A model generated the notes under the pieces. It did no database searches, had not been told where the DNA came from, and saw nothing but the letters and a program-made list of their open reading frames with translations. A stretch of 53,817 nucleotides of DNA, from assembly GCA_018238545.1 (NCBI GenBank), contig JABCTC010000023.1, forward strand, positions 1 through 53,817, read 5' to 3'. The DNA comes from Candidatus Heimdallarchaeota archaeon. GTDB taxonomy: Archaea > Asgardarchaeota > Heimdallarchaeia > Heimdallarchaeales > Heimdallarchaeaceae. Below, one piece after another: positions 17,332 through 25,915 of the stretch. The first letter of the stretch is position 1. Each line of letters starts with the position of its first letter. The position numbers and the translations under genes were made by a program.

Positions 17332-18513
17332 ATGGAAATCTCTGAAGATTTGTGGCAGCAAGTAACAGAGGGTAGTACCTCTTTCTCAATATACGTAGAT
17401 GCTGATAGAATCTATGATGCTTCCGTTTTTTATAATCCTAAAATGGCAATCAATAGAGATCTCACATTACTGATTCTATCTTCAATCATTAAAATAGAAA
17501 AGAAACGAATTTGCTTCCTAGATCCATTTGCAGGAACTGGAGTTCGAAGTTACCGGATTATAACTGAATTGCCTCAAGATTCTGTAGAAAAAGTTGTTGC
17601 AGGAGACATTAATCCTATAGCCGTTAATATTATTACTAGAAATTCAAACAACTTGAATTATGATGAAATATTGGAAATTAGACACTCGAATGCAATTGAT
17701 ATTCTTGATTCTTTGCCGAAAAAGAAAGACACGGTTCATATTATTGATTTAGATCCCTTTGGGTCACCTATTGAGTATATAGAAGAATCACTACGATCTT
17801 TACGAATAAATGAAGGATATCTTTTTGCAACAGCAACAGATTTACAAGTGCTATGTGGTAAGTTCCCAGATTCATGTTATCGAATTTACAACGCTATTCC
17901 AACTCGATATTTTCTATGTCACGAAGTTGCATTACGAATTTTGGTCTATAATATGATAATTAGTGCTGGGAGATTAGGATTAGCTGTGGAACCTATTCTT
18001 TGTTATAATCACGAACATTATCTAAGAGTTAAGGTTAAGGTAAAAGAAAGTAAAGAAGTTGCTAACCAACAGCATAAAAAACTGGGATTTGTATATTTTT
18101 GTAAGAAATGTTCCTATATAGAAACAGTAGAATTATCTGATGATTTAGTGGACGCTTCATGCACTAACTGTTCTGAAAAGCTAGAAAAGGCAGGACCATT
18201 GTGGCTTGGGAACCTTTATAATATTGAGTTTATTGAACAAATGAAAAAGGATATTGGGCAGCTTACATTACATCATGAGAAGAAGATTGAGAAAGTACTA
18301 AGTTTAATTCTGGGTGAAATTAACTCCCCTCCTTTCTTCTACTATATTCCGTTTATTCTTCGTTTCTGTAAGAAAGAAGGGATATCCTTAAACCAAATCA
18401 TTGATTCATTAAGATCAAAAGGATTTCTAGTTTCTAGAACTATATTTGATCCTCAAGGACTAAAAACAAATGCGTCATATAATGAAATAGTAACTGTAAT
18501 AAAGCAATATTAG
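17332..18513 (+). CDS. trm1: tRNA (guanine-26 N2)-dimethyltransferase Trm1
   Basis: Trm1 forms N2,N2-dimethylguanosine at tRNA position 26 using SAM. It has 393 residues, normal for archaea. VYNP-type VFYNPKMAINRDLT is the family opening; FLDPFAGTGVRSYR (about 62-75) is the SAM motif; HIIDLDPFGSPIEYIEE (about 138-154) is the catalytic motif. A zinc-binding CKKC...CTNC region is near 258-284. A C-terminal domain (about 310-393, winged-helix-like, with SLRSKGFLVSRT) closes the protein. The gene ends 19 bases before the apparent start of RNase HII and follows rlmE, which suggests a rlmE-trm1-rnhB transcript. Confidence 0.95.
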   Translation: MEISEDLWQQVTEGSTSFSIYVDADRIYDASVFYNPKMAINRDLTLLILSSIIKIEKKRICFLDPFAGTGVRSYRIITELPQDSVEKVVAGDINPIAVNIITRNSNNLNYDEILEIRHSNAIDILDSLPKKKDTVHIIDLDPFGSPIEYIEESLRSLRINEGYLFATATDLQVLCGKFPDSCYRIYNAIPTRYFLCHEVALRILVYNMIISAGRLGLAVEPILCYNHEHYLRVKVKVKESKEVANQQHKKLGFVYFCKKCSYIETVELSDDLVDASCTNCSEKLEKAGPLWLGNLYNIEFIEQMKKDIGQLTLHHEKKIEKVLSLILGEINSPPFFYYIPFILRFCKKEGISLNQIIDSLRSKGFLVSRTIFDPQGLKTNASYNEIVTVIKQY

Positions 18514-18532
18514 AGGTAAGACGGTGATTTAG

Positions 18533-19213
18533 ATTTCAAAAGATTCAAAGAGATATATTGTTGGAATAGATGAAGCTGGAAGGGGTCCAGTTATTGGTCC
18601 TCTTGTGATTTGTGCTTATGTGGTAGAATATGAAAAACACCAAGATTTAAAGAAAATGGGGGCTAAAGATTCCAAATTGTTATCTAAAAATCAAAGAGAG
18701 AATCTCTATCCTAAGTTAAAAAATATCGCTACTGAAATTAAAGTTAAAAATCTATCTGCAGCAGAAATTGATGAATTAAGAAAACGCATCTCTTTGAACG
18801 TAATTGAGCAACAAATCATGCTCAAACTTACCAAAGATGTGAAACATGATCTCGAAGCGATTTATATTGATGCAGCAGATGTAAACGAGAAAAGATTCGG
18901 TCTAGTTTTTGAAAAAGAGTTTCCTAAAGCAAAAGTTTTCTCCAAACATCAAGCAGATAAACATTTCCCAGTAGTCTCAGCAGCTTCTATAATTGCCAAA
19001 GTAGAGCGAGATCGTGCAGTTAAATCTTTGAGTTTAAAAATGGGTGAGGATATAGGTTCTGGATATCCAGCTGATCCAAAAACAAAGAAATTTCTGAAAA
19101 AATATTTTGCTAAACACAAGAACTTCCCTCCTTTTGTGAGAGAATCTTGGGATACAGCTAAGAGAATAAGAAAAGAACATTCAGATTCAAAACTAACGGA
19201 TTACTTTGGTTAA
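18533..19213 (+). CDS. rnhB: ribonuclease HII, apparently with an ATT start codon
   Basis: RNase HII removes ribonucleotides and RNA primers from DNA. The catalytic motif GIDEAGRGPVIGPL is encoded from about 18563. The next ATG/GTG/TTG in frame (GTG 18605) lies after this motif and would destroy the enzyme. Going upstream, the frame stays open only to a stop at 18530-18532, so the start must be ATT at 18533 (or ATT 18557/ATA 18566). A GGTGAT ribosome binding site (18523-18528) lies 4 bases before ATT 18533, supporting it. Other active-site parts are IYIDAADV and KHQADKHFPVVSAASIIAKVERD. The product would have 226 residues, the usual length. A sequencing error in a true ATG is the alternative. 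The gene overlaps the convergent rhomboid gene by 4 bases. Confidence 0.9.
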   Translation: MSKDSKRYIVGIDEAGRGPVIGPLVICAYVVEYEKHQDLKKMGAKDSKLLSKNQRENLYPKLKNIATEIKVKNLSAAEIDELRKRISLNVIEQQIMLKLTKDVKHDLEAIYIDAADVNEKRFGLVFEKEFPKAKVFSKHQADKHFPVVSAASIIAKVERDRAVKSLSLKMGEDIGSGYPADPKTKKFLKKYFAKHKNFPPFVRESWDTAKRIRKEHSDSKLTDYFG

Positions 19214-19905
19214 GAGAAATAATGCTTATCTTCTTTCTCTTCTAATTGCTCGCTGTCTTCTATAATTGTGCTTAATTTTCTCTTTTTAAATATTAAAGGA
19301 ATAATTAGACCACTAATCAAACCAATAGCATGGGCAAATACATTAACATTGATTCCTGCTGAAAATCCTAAGAAGATTGCACCTATTCCAATGTATATCC
19401 ATAAACTCTTTTTTTTCTCTTCTTGATAAGCTAAAATCAAATCAGCTCCCAGTAAACCAAAAATCCCACCACTAGCACCAGCACTGATGGTAGCTAAACC
19501 AAATGCAAATAGAGTTAAAATGCTCCCCAGCAATCCAGACAAAATAAAAATTAAGTAATATTGCCACGAGAAGAATTTTTCCTCTGCTCTCAATCCATAG
19601 ATGAAAAGAAACAAACTATTTGAAAGGAAATGTATTAAATTTGTATGAACAAAAATAGAGGTAAACAGCTGATATATATGTCCTTCATAAACCCTCCAAT
19701 TAGCTTGTCCAACTGTAGCTAATAATTCATTAGAAATGGTAAACAAACTAATTAAATCATAAATTGGATAGAAAACTATCGTTAAAATTGATAATATAAT
19801 ATAAACTACTAAGATTATTAAGAAAATGTTTCTAGTAGGAAGGTTTGTTCTCCAAAAAGATTTGAAGGTAAATTCTTTATCCTCTTCCACCATACTTTGT
19901 TTCAC
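19210..19905 (-). CDS. rhomboid-family intramembrane serine protease
   Basis: Rhomboids cut membrane proteins inside the bilayer. The protein has 231 residues and six predicted membrane segments. The family signatures are present: HFLSN (H92..N96) in TM2, GASGGIFG with nucleophile Ser145 in TM4, and HAIGLISG with His192 in TM6, so the Ser-His dyad is complete. The first membrane helix is at about 26-48, preceded by a cytoplasmic FKSFW-type amphipathic stretch. The WR motif of loop 1 is seen as NWRVYEG. The stop overlaps that of RNase HII by 4 bases in convergent orientation. Substrates are unknown. Confidence 0.93.
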   Translation of the reverse strand: MKQSMVEEDKEFTFKSFWRTNLPTRNIFLIILVVYIILSILTIVFYPIYDLISLFTISNELLATVGQANWRVYEGHIYQLFTSIFVHTNLIHFLSNSLFLFIYGLRAEEKFFSWQYYLIFILSGLLGSILTLFAFGLATISAGASGGIFGLLGADLILAYQEEKKKSLWIYIGIGAIFLGFSAGINVNVFAHAIGLISGLIIPLIFKKRKLSTIIEDSEQLEEKEDKHYFS

Positions 19906-20255
19906 AACTTAGGTAATATAAACATGTTGAAAAGTAAAAAAAGGCGATTATTTTGTCTCCTGAATTGAATAGAACACACAAGATTCTACACCTTCTGTGA
20001 TTATGGCCTTACGTGCCTTAACAAATCCAACTATAGTACTTAAAAAATCTGAAACCTGTTTGGTTTCAATGTAAAAATTTAATCTATTACATACTTAGTG
20101 AGAAAATCTATATTAACCATAGGTAATGACAAAAAATTATACATTAGTCTGAAACCTCTTGTAATCTAAATATACAGTGAAAGAAGCTATTATTTCTCTA
20201 GAATATCAATTGACAATCTTTTTATTGCAGATTTTTTTTCTCTGCTTGAATCAAA
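19906..20255. other. 350-base intergenic gap with small hairpins
   Basis: This is an AT-rich spacer between divergent genes and should hold both promoters. TGAAACC (20050-20056) pairs with GGTTTCA (20062-20068) around a 5-nt loop, and TCTGAAACCT recurs 100 bases later (20148-20157). Just before the YkgJ-like gene, GCAGA...TCTGC (about 20227-20246) encloses a T-run, which might affect its translation. No tRNA or coding sequence is visible. Confidence 0.4.
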
Positions 20256-20750
20256 ATGGACTATAGTGGTATGCCAATTGCAAAAGTAAATGAAGCAGGT
20301 GATATCACGATTCTCAAACATATCTATTTCGAATGCACAGCCAGTTGTTCAGATTGCTGTCGTGTGAATTCTATTCCAGTAACCGAGAAAGATGCCCAAA
20401 GGTTATTGGATAATGGACTTGAGGTAGATCAATTTTTAGAATCTTTAAGTCCTGTACTTATTCCTAGTACTAATGTCAAAGGAGGTTTTATCAAAGCTCA
20501 TATGCTCAAGAAAAAACCCTTTGTAAAGGAGTGTGTATTCTTAGATAGCAATCTATTATGCAAAATTCATTCATTCAAACCTCTAGCATGTCGATTATAT
20601 CCGTTTGCAGTCAGAAAATCAGATGAAGGATTCATTGCAATAATTCACCCGGATACTATCTGCACGTTTATAGACATTGATGTAAAGGAAGCAAAATCAA
20701 ATACTATAGAGATTGTTCAAAATCTTATCTCCTTGTTATCATTGGAGTGA
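20256..20750 (+). CDS. YkgJ-family Cys-cluster protein
   Basis: This 164-residue protein belongs to the YkgJ family, whose cysteines are believed to bind zinc or iron (an Fe-S cluster in some members). The N-terminal cluster is C-x3-C-x2-CC in ECTASCSDCCRV (about 28-39), and the second is CVFLDSNLLCKIHSFKPLACRLYPF (about 92-115, read around its three cysteines), matching the family's 'C.fl....C.Ihe.rP..Cr.yPf'. Function is not established for most members. It precedes a large unknown zinc-ribbon gene on the same strand by 129 bases, which contain a possible separate promoter, so a link is only suggestive. Confidence 0.82.
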   Translation: MDYSGMPIAKVNEAGDITILKHIYFECTASCSDCCRVNSIPVTEKDAQRLLDNGLEVDQFLESLSPVLIPSTNVKGGFIKAHMLKKKPFVKECVFLDSNLLCKIHSFKPLACRLYPFAVRKSDEGFIAIIHPDTICTFIDIDVKEAKSNTIEIVQNLISLLSLE

Positions 20751-20879
20751 AAATACTATGTCTGAAAAATCTTCTATTTTATATGTGAATTTCAAAATTA
20801 TATGTCGAAGATTATATATGCTGTAAAGTATATCTTTACGATAAAAAAATTTATCACTAATTAATGTGGATGTTGGATA

Positions 20880-22250
20880 ATGAGTTTGTTTAAGACCAAT
20901 TTTATGAAACTAGTAGAAGCTTATTTACAAGATCAAGGGTTCACTGTTGAACTTTGTAATATCTATACAAGAGGTGTTGATTTCTATCAAAGTTACAAAA
21001 GAATCATAATCTGTGCCTACAAAGATAATCTCCTATTATGTATCAGAGCACGTAGTGGAGATATTAGTGATCCTTTCAGAGGATCAGAAGACCAAATAGA
21101 ATTGAAGCTTCAAGAACCTGCTCTTAAACTACTGAGTTGCGTGCTCTCTCTTAACTCTGGAATAGATCCTATTTATTGTGAGAAATTTGAAGGTATGACA
21201 GCTGTGCCTATTATTATAATGGAAAAGTCATCTCGGTCTCATCCATTATATTATTTCTTTGATGGCGAAGCTAGAGAATCAAAAGACTGGTATAAAAAGA
21301 AAAATGTGGTTTACTTACCATGGGATTGGATTAAAGAATTTTGGAATATGGATTTTGAGGAATCTCTCAAAACTCAAGGATACAGCGTTTCTAAACCCAT
21401 AGAATATGAGGAATCTGAACATATTAGAACTGCTGTTACAGAACTTGAAGAGATTTTTGCATCTAGACGAATTGGTGTTATAAAATCTGTTTATCTCTCC
21501 AAACCCACTCTTCCCCCATTGGTTTTAACTTTAACAAACAACAATCAAATGATGATTTTCATGGTCGATGAGTCTGATGAAACTCTACATCCAAAGTTGA
21601 TGGATTTTGCTGTTTACTATTTTGGAGCTAAAACTCAGAAGTTTCCGTCAACTGCAAATGCAATGTTTTTCAATATCATAACAAAAGAACCGAAAGAAAG
21701 TTTTCTTCAACCTTATCTACCAAAGGATAATGAATTTGTAGAGAAAAATTTTGATAATCCCGTAGTAATTAAGACTACAATTAAAGGTTTTAAACAACTT
21801 CTTGAGGTAGCTAAACCTGCGGAAATTGCCTCTATTCACCAGTTAAGTACGATTCCGAGTATGGAAGTAGATTCACTTTTACGTGTGTCATCAGGTTATT
21901 GGTTCTCAGCTATTTTCGAAAAAGGCAAAAAACGAATGAAAAGATTCTTTTCCACAAAATGCCCTTTTTGTTCAAATTCAATAGTTAGTCATCAACTTCC
22001 AAACAAAGTTCTCTCTAAACTAAAATTGGATGTTGATTTGAGTAAAGAAAATTTCTACGCTACCTACTGTGACAATAAAAAACTAGGGTGTGGCATGGGT
22101 TTTGTTGTCGTTAAGGACATATTTCACGGTGGCATCCATGGAATATTTACTGGGGAAGCGCACCAATATGCTCACGAAGTCGATAACGCAAAACAGAAAA
22201 TCAAAGATATAGGTTTAGAAGTTCAATCGTTTCAACATATTCCCACTTAA
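20880..22250 (+). CDS. unknown 456-residue protein with C-terminal zinc ribbon
   Basis: I do not recognise this family. The N-terminal part (about 1-85) has a strand-rich 'QGFTVELCN...GVDFYQSYKRIIICAYKDN' pattern that loosely recalls PD-(D/E)XK-like folds but lacks a clear catalytic triad. The middle (about 185-290) is another alpha/beta region. Near residues 359-402, CPFC and a later YCDNKKLGC form a probable zinc ribbon, followed by an His-rich segment (HGGIHGIFTGEAHQYAHE, about 420-437). There is no signal peptide or membrane helix, so it is cytoplasmic. It is convergent with the DUF35 gene, 3 bases apart. The ATG has no clear ribosome binding site. Confidence 0.65.
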   Translation: MSLFKTNFMKLVEAYLQDQGFTVELCNIYTRGVDFYQSYKRIIICAYKDNLLLCIRARSGDISDPFRGSEDQIELKLQEPALKLLSCVLSLNSGIDPIYCEKFEGMTAVPIIIMEKSSRSHPLYYFFDGEARESKDWYKKKNVVYLPWDWIKEFWNMDFEESLKTQGYSVSKPIEYEESEHIRTAVTELEEIFASRRIGVIKSVYLSKPTLPPLVLTLTNNNQMMIFMVDESDETLHPKLMDFAVYYFGAKTQKFPSTANAMFFNIITKEPKESFLQPYLPKDNEFVEKNFDNPVVIKTTIKGFKQLLEVAKPAEIASIHQLSTIPSMEVDSLLRVSSGYWFSAIFEKGKKRMKRFFSTKCPFCSNSIVSHQLPNKVLSKLKLDVDLSKENFYATYCDNKKLGCGMGFVVVKDIFHGGIHGIFTGEAHQYAHEVDNAKQKIKDIGLEVQSFQHIPT

Positions 22251-22253
22251 GAT

Positions 22254-22643
22254 CTAAATGGGTGCAAACTTGTATCCATATCGAATTAAACCTTCTGTAC
22301 CATTTCTAGCTAGTACACGGAAAACCATCCTTACATCCCCTCCTTCTTTTACTTCATTCAGATTACAGTCAACGATTTGGCCAGTAATTTTGACGCCATC
22401 ATCCAGTTCTATTATGGCGATTAAGTAAGGGGTGCTGCTCATCATTTCATCTGTAGTTTGAGTAACAATTGAGAAATGCAGTATTTTTCCTGTTGTAGCA
22501 AGTTTGTATTCTTTCACATTTTCGCTTCCACACTTTGTACAATTCTCTGTGAAAGGAAATTGTTTAGTCATACAATCTGAGCATTCAATTCCTATTGCCA
22601 AATATTTGCCTCGTTTTTCTCTCCAAATTTTGGGTGGTTCCAT
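22254..22643 (-). CDS. DUF35 OB-fold acyl-CoA-binding protein
   Basis: DUF35 proteins combine a zinc ribbon and an OB fold. In the archaeal thiolase/HMG-CoA synthase complex they bind the CoA pantetheine and bridge the two enzymes, so that acetoacetyl-CoA is channelled. The 129-residue protein has CSDC...CTKC (about 19-40) and an OB fold (about 45-125, with GKILHFSIVTQT and VKITGQIVD). Its ATG overlaps the thiolase stop by one base, and the HMG-CoA synthase gene is next upstream, the conserved archaeal order. It is probably translated in a coupled manner with the other two. Confidence 0.9.
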   Translation of the reverse strand: MEPPKIWREKRGKYLAIGIECSDCMTKQFPFTENCTKCGSENVKEYKLATTGKILHFSIVTQTTDEMMSSTPYLIAIIELDDGVKITGQIVDCNLNEVKEGGDVRMVFRVLARNGTEGLIRYGYKFAPI

Positions 22644-23824
22644 TATTTTTTCACCTCTTCTTTTCCAAGAACATTTACGTAAGTTATGGCTCCTGTCCCC
22701 ATTACATTTTGTGTCAATCCGTAGTTAATAGAACCAACTTGACGTTTACCTGCTTCTCCTCGCATCTGTTCTACTATCTCAATGATTTGAGCGACTCCAG
22801 TTGCACCGAATGGGTCTCCTCTTGCTTTTAATCCACCACTTGTATTTATGCTCACTTCACCATTTAGCTCAGTTAAGCCTTCTTCAGCAGCTTTTCCTCC
22901 TTCACCTTTCCTAAAGAAACCAAGATCTTCAATAGCAAGTATTTCACCTATGGGGTATGAGTCATGAACTTCGGCTACATTGATATTTTCTGGTTTAATG
23001 TTTGCCATTTTATATGCTGTAGCTGCTGCTGTTTTTGTAGCATTTAATTCAGTTAATGAATTACGATGATGTAATGCTAAATTATCTGAGGCATAACTGG
23101 ATCCTAAAATTGGAATTTTGCTGCTTATATCATTATTATGAAGTATAAAATCTTCTGAAGCTAAAATAACAGAGGCACTTCCATCACAAAAGGCAGCAGA
23201 ATCAAATTTACCTATTGGATCAGCAATTCTTTTTGCATTAAGGAATCTTTCAATTGCAATTTCTTTTCTGAATTGAGCATTAGGATTATTAACACCATTT
23301 TTGTGGTTTTTTACTGGAACAGATGCAAGTTGTTCCATGGTTGTTTGAAATTCTTTCATATGAGCTTTAGTTAGTATTGCATAGAGACTTGTTAGTGTTG
23401 CACCCATCTCAAATTCCCATTGATAATCAATAGTTGAACCTAGGATTCTTTCAACTACACCTACATTAACAAAATCACTCAATTTCTCAACACCTACTAC
23501 TGCCAAACAGTCATAAACTCCACTCAATATGCCAAGATATGCTTGATGAAATGCTGCAGATCCACTGGCGTTTCCAGCTTCAATTCGAACATGAGGTGTT
23601 TTTATGTTGCTCTCCCTTAAGCAATTGGCTCCTATGGTTGGTTGTGAATTTGAACCTGAAACTAATGATCCAATAAATGTACTTTGTACTGATTCTTTCG
23701 GGATTTTGGAATTTTCAATTGCAAGTGTTAATGCTTTTGAAGCTAGTTTGCCTGAGCTATTTTCATAACTTTCTCCAAAACTTGTTATTCCTGTTCCAAT
23801 TATAAACACATTACGTTTTGCCAT
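22643..23824 (-). CDS. thiolase-like protein of the HMG-CoA synthase cluster, nucleophile Cys replaced by Asn
   Basis: In archaea the thiolase of this cluster makes acetoacetyl-CoA for HMG-CoA synthase. The 393-residue protein keeps the whole family scaffold: GTGITSFGE at the start, the substrate loop, EVHDSYPIGE with His287, and NTSGGLKARGDPFGATG. However, the nucleophile site, normally EAACASG, is EAGNASG, so Asn85 replaces Cys. The GHP motif reads GDP, so Asp337 replaces His. Two of the three catalytic residues are therefore lost. It may be a structural or regulatory subunit, or have changed chemistry as in other SCP2-thiolase-like proteins. It lies between HMG-CoA synthase (4 bases) and DUF35 (overlap). 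A real thiolase should exist elsewhere in the genome. Confidence 0.88.
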   Translation of the reverse strand: MAKRNVFIIGTGITSFGESYENSSGKLASKALTLAIENSKIPKESVQSTFIGSLVSGSNSQPTIGANCLRESNIKTPHVRIEAGNASGSAAFHQAYLGILSGVYDCLAVVGVEKLSDFVNVGVVERILGSTIDYQWEFEMGATLTSLYAILTKAHMKEFQTTMEQLASVPVKNHKNGVNNPNAQFRKEIAIERFLNAKRIADPIGKFDSAAFCDGSASVILASEDFILHNNDISSKIPILGSSYASDNLALHHRNSLTELNATKTAAATAYKMANIKPENINVAEVHDSYPIGEILAIEDLGFFRKGEGGKAAEEGLTELNGEVSINTSGGLKARGDPFGATGVAQIIEIVEQMRGEAGKRQVGSINYGLTQNVMGTGAITYVNVLGKEEVKK

Positions 23825-23828
23825 TTAC

Positions 23829-24869
23829 TCACCTCAAAATCCCCTTAAATCTTGCATACTTTCCATATTCTATGTACTCTATTTGGTTTAGATAATATTG
23901 AGTGTCATATTTGTATGGACGAATACTGTTTATTGATTCTGTAACTGTAAATGAAAATGAATCACTTCCTGCTCCACTTCCATAGGATGTTAATAATATT
24001 CTATCTCCAGGATTAGCGTGGTTAAGAACATTAGCGAACCCTAATATTGAAGAAGCCGAATAAGCATTTCCCATTTGTTTGCAGATTAATCCTAATTCAA
24101 CTTGTTCTTTTGAAAAACCTAACATTCTCGCAGCAACTTGAGGAAATTTAGCGTTAGGTTGATGGAAAATAACATGCTGATAATCAGAGGTTTTTGTTCC
24201 TAGTTCTTCCATCAAACCTTTTGAAGCATCAATTGTATGCTTAAAATAAGCAGGCTGTCCAGTGAATCTAACGCCGTGCGAAGGATAAACTGCTCCTTCC
24301 CTTCTCCAAAAATCAGGCATGTCTGTTGTAACTGAATAGGTTCCTTCCAGTTCTGCTATGATATTCTCTGAACCTATTAGAAAAGCTGCACTTCCTGCTC
24401 CTGCTGTATATTCCAATGGATCCCTTGGTCTTCCTTGACTACTATCAGCTCCGATAGCAAGTCCTAGAGAAATCATTTTTGATTTAACTAGTCCAAAACA
24501 CATTTGCATTCCCGCAGTTCCAGCTTTGCATGCAAACTCTAAATCAGCAGCTGTCAGAGTTTTTTCTACATCTAGAGCTGCCGCAACAATTGTTGCCGTT
24601 GGTTTAACTGCATAGGGATGAGATTCACTCCCCACATAAATTGCCCCTATATCATTTTCCTTACCCTTCCATCTGCTAATAGCATTTCTAGCAGATTCAA
24701 CCGCCATTGTAGCTACATCTTCATCTGGTCCTGGAACGGATTTACTATGTATCTGAGATTGAGCCTTTATTTCATCGGGATCTTCTTCCCATACCTTTGC
24801 AATCTCCTCTATCTTAATTCTATAACGTGGAACATAAGAACCATATGAAACAATTCCAACTTTATTCAT
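23829..24869 (-). CDS. hydroxymethylglutaryl-CoA synthase (archaeal type)
   Basis: This enzyme condenses acetyl-CoA with acetoacetyl-CoA to HMG-CoA, the second step of the mevalonate route to archaeal isoprenoid lipids. It has 346 residues, the compact archaeal length. It opens with GIVSYGSYVPRYRI. The catalytic triad is intact: Glu82 in YVGSESHP, Cys114 in EFACKAGT and His236 in IFHQPNAKFP. A late GSGAGSDSFSF motif is present. It is the first gene of the HMG-CoA synthase-thiolase-DUF35 unit on the minus strand. The intact triad here contrasts with the degenerate thiolase next to it. Confidence 0.95.
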   Translation of the reverse strand: MNKVGIVSYGSYVPRYRIKIEEIAKVWEEDPDEIKAQSQIHSKSVPGPDEDVATMAVESARNAISRWKGKENDIGAIYVGSESHPYAVKPTATIVAAALDVEKTLTAADLEFACKAGTAGMQMCFGLVKSKMISLGLAIGADSSQGRPRDPLEYTAGAGSAAFLIGSENIIAELEGTYSVTTDMPDFWRREGAVYPSHGVRFTGQPAYFKHTIDASKGLMEELGTKTSDYQHVIFHQPNAKFPQVAARMLGFSKEQVELGLICKQMGNAYSASSILGFANVLNHANPGDRILLTSYGSGAGSDSFSFTVTESINSIRPYKYDTQYYLNQIEYIEYGKYARFKGILR

Positions 24870-25001
24870 GATTATACCTTTGTTTCTTGAGTGATAGATG
24901 CAATAGTAATAATATCTGAATGTTTTCTATTATTAGACACAATAAGTCTTACCTCTAATTAAAATTTTGCCAATCAAGATGGAAGTGTAGATAGAAATAT
25001 T

Positions 25002-25688
25002 CTAACTACTTTCAGAATTGTTACTGGATTTTCTTGTAATTACAACTTTTGCAGGTTTAATAACAACATCTTCTAGAATGAACCCAATTGAAACTACATC
25101 TGCTATTGTATTGGTTTCAACTTCATCATTTTCAATAATGTGGATAGCTTCATGATATTGTGGGTTGAAAATTTCCTTTTCAGGTTCAATAGTTTTAACA
25201 TTTAGTGATTCAAATGTTGCTTTCAAATTACTAAATACTAAGTTAAGAGCTTCTTTCAAACTTCCAATATCAGGATTATCATTAAATGAAGTAACAGATC
25301 TATCTAAATCATCATAGAATGATAAAAATCTTTCAACTATTTTCATTTTACTTTGAAAACTTGACCATTCTTGATCTTTATAAGCTCTTTTCTTGTAATT
25401 CTCAAAATTAGCCTGAACCATCTGTGCAGTCTTTAAATAATCACTTTTTTCCATGTTTGATTGCTTTAGCTCTTTGAAAAGACTCATATATTTTTCAACA
25501 GCTTTGTCAGTCTTATTTTTCGCAATTAAATGTTGAAATTCTTCTCTTATTTTGTCCATCTCTAACTTTTCATAATCAACCTTCTCAGGTTCTTTAATTT
25601 CAGCTTCTGTAATGTCTTCAATATCCTCTACATCGACTTCAATTAAATCATCAGTAGACTTTTTATTAGTTTTTTCGTTTTCGCTCAT
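25002..25688 (-). CDS. grpE: GrpE, nucleotide exchange factor of DnaK
   Basis: GrpE releases ADP from DnaK/Hsp70. The start was placed at ATG 25688 (MSENEKTNKK) because it is preceded by GGTGAGGG at normal spacing; the longer frame to 25760 adds 24 residues without support. The product has 228 residues. An acidic disordered N-terminus is followed by a long coiled coil (about 45-120) including QANFENYKKRAYKDQEW, then the C-terminal beta domain with FNPQYHEAIHII, near the family's 'f.p..HeAv', and GFILEDVVIKPAKVVI. DnaK and DnaJ are not in the window. Confidence 0.9.
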   Translation of the reverse strand: MSENEKTNKKSTDDLIEVDVEDIEDITEAEIKEPEKVDYEKLEMDKIREEFQHLIAKNKTDKAVEKYMSLFKELKQSNMEKSDYLKTAQMVQANFENYKKRAYKDQEWSSFQSKMKIVERFLSFYDDLDRSVTSFNDNPDIGSLKEALNLVFSNLKATFESLNVKTIEPEKEIFNPQYHEAIHIIENDEVETNTIADVVSIGFILEDVVIKPAKVVITRKSSNNSESS

Positions 25689-25915
25689 GAGAGAGCCCTC
25701 ACCTTTAAATGTCGATTTTTTCAAGAGTTTACTGACATTTAAAATCTTCCATTCAACCATTTTTATTAAATGACTATATTATTACGAAACTAATTGTTTT
25801 TAATTTGAAGAAAACAAACATTTATGTATACAAGATAAATGGAGGCAACTAGCGGGTAAATGTAACTTATGCCCTTGATTTCAATCTTGAACATAGTAAC
25901 TTAAAGGTGATGAAT

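Noticed and set aside
20040..20160. CRISPR-like repeat from two TCTGAAACCT copies
   Set aside because: Only two 10-base copies 100 bases apart exist, with no regular spacers and no cas genes.
25689..25760. 24-residue N-terminal extension of GrpE
   Set aside because: A strong GGTGAGGG site lies within it directly before ATG 25688, and the extension has no GrpE-like sequence.
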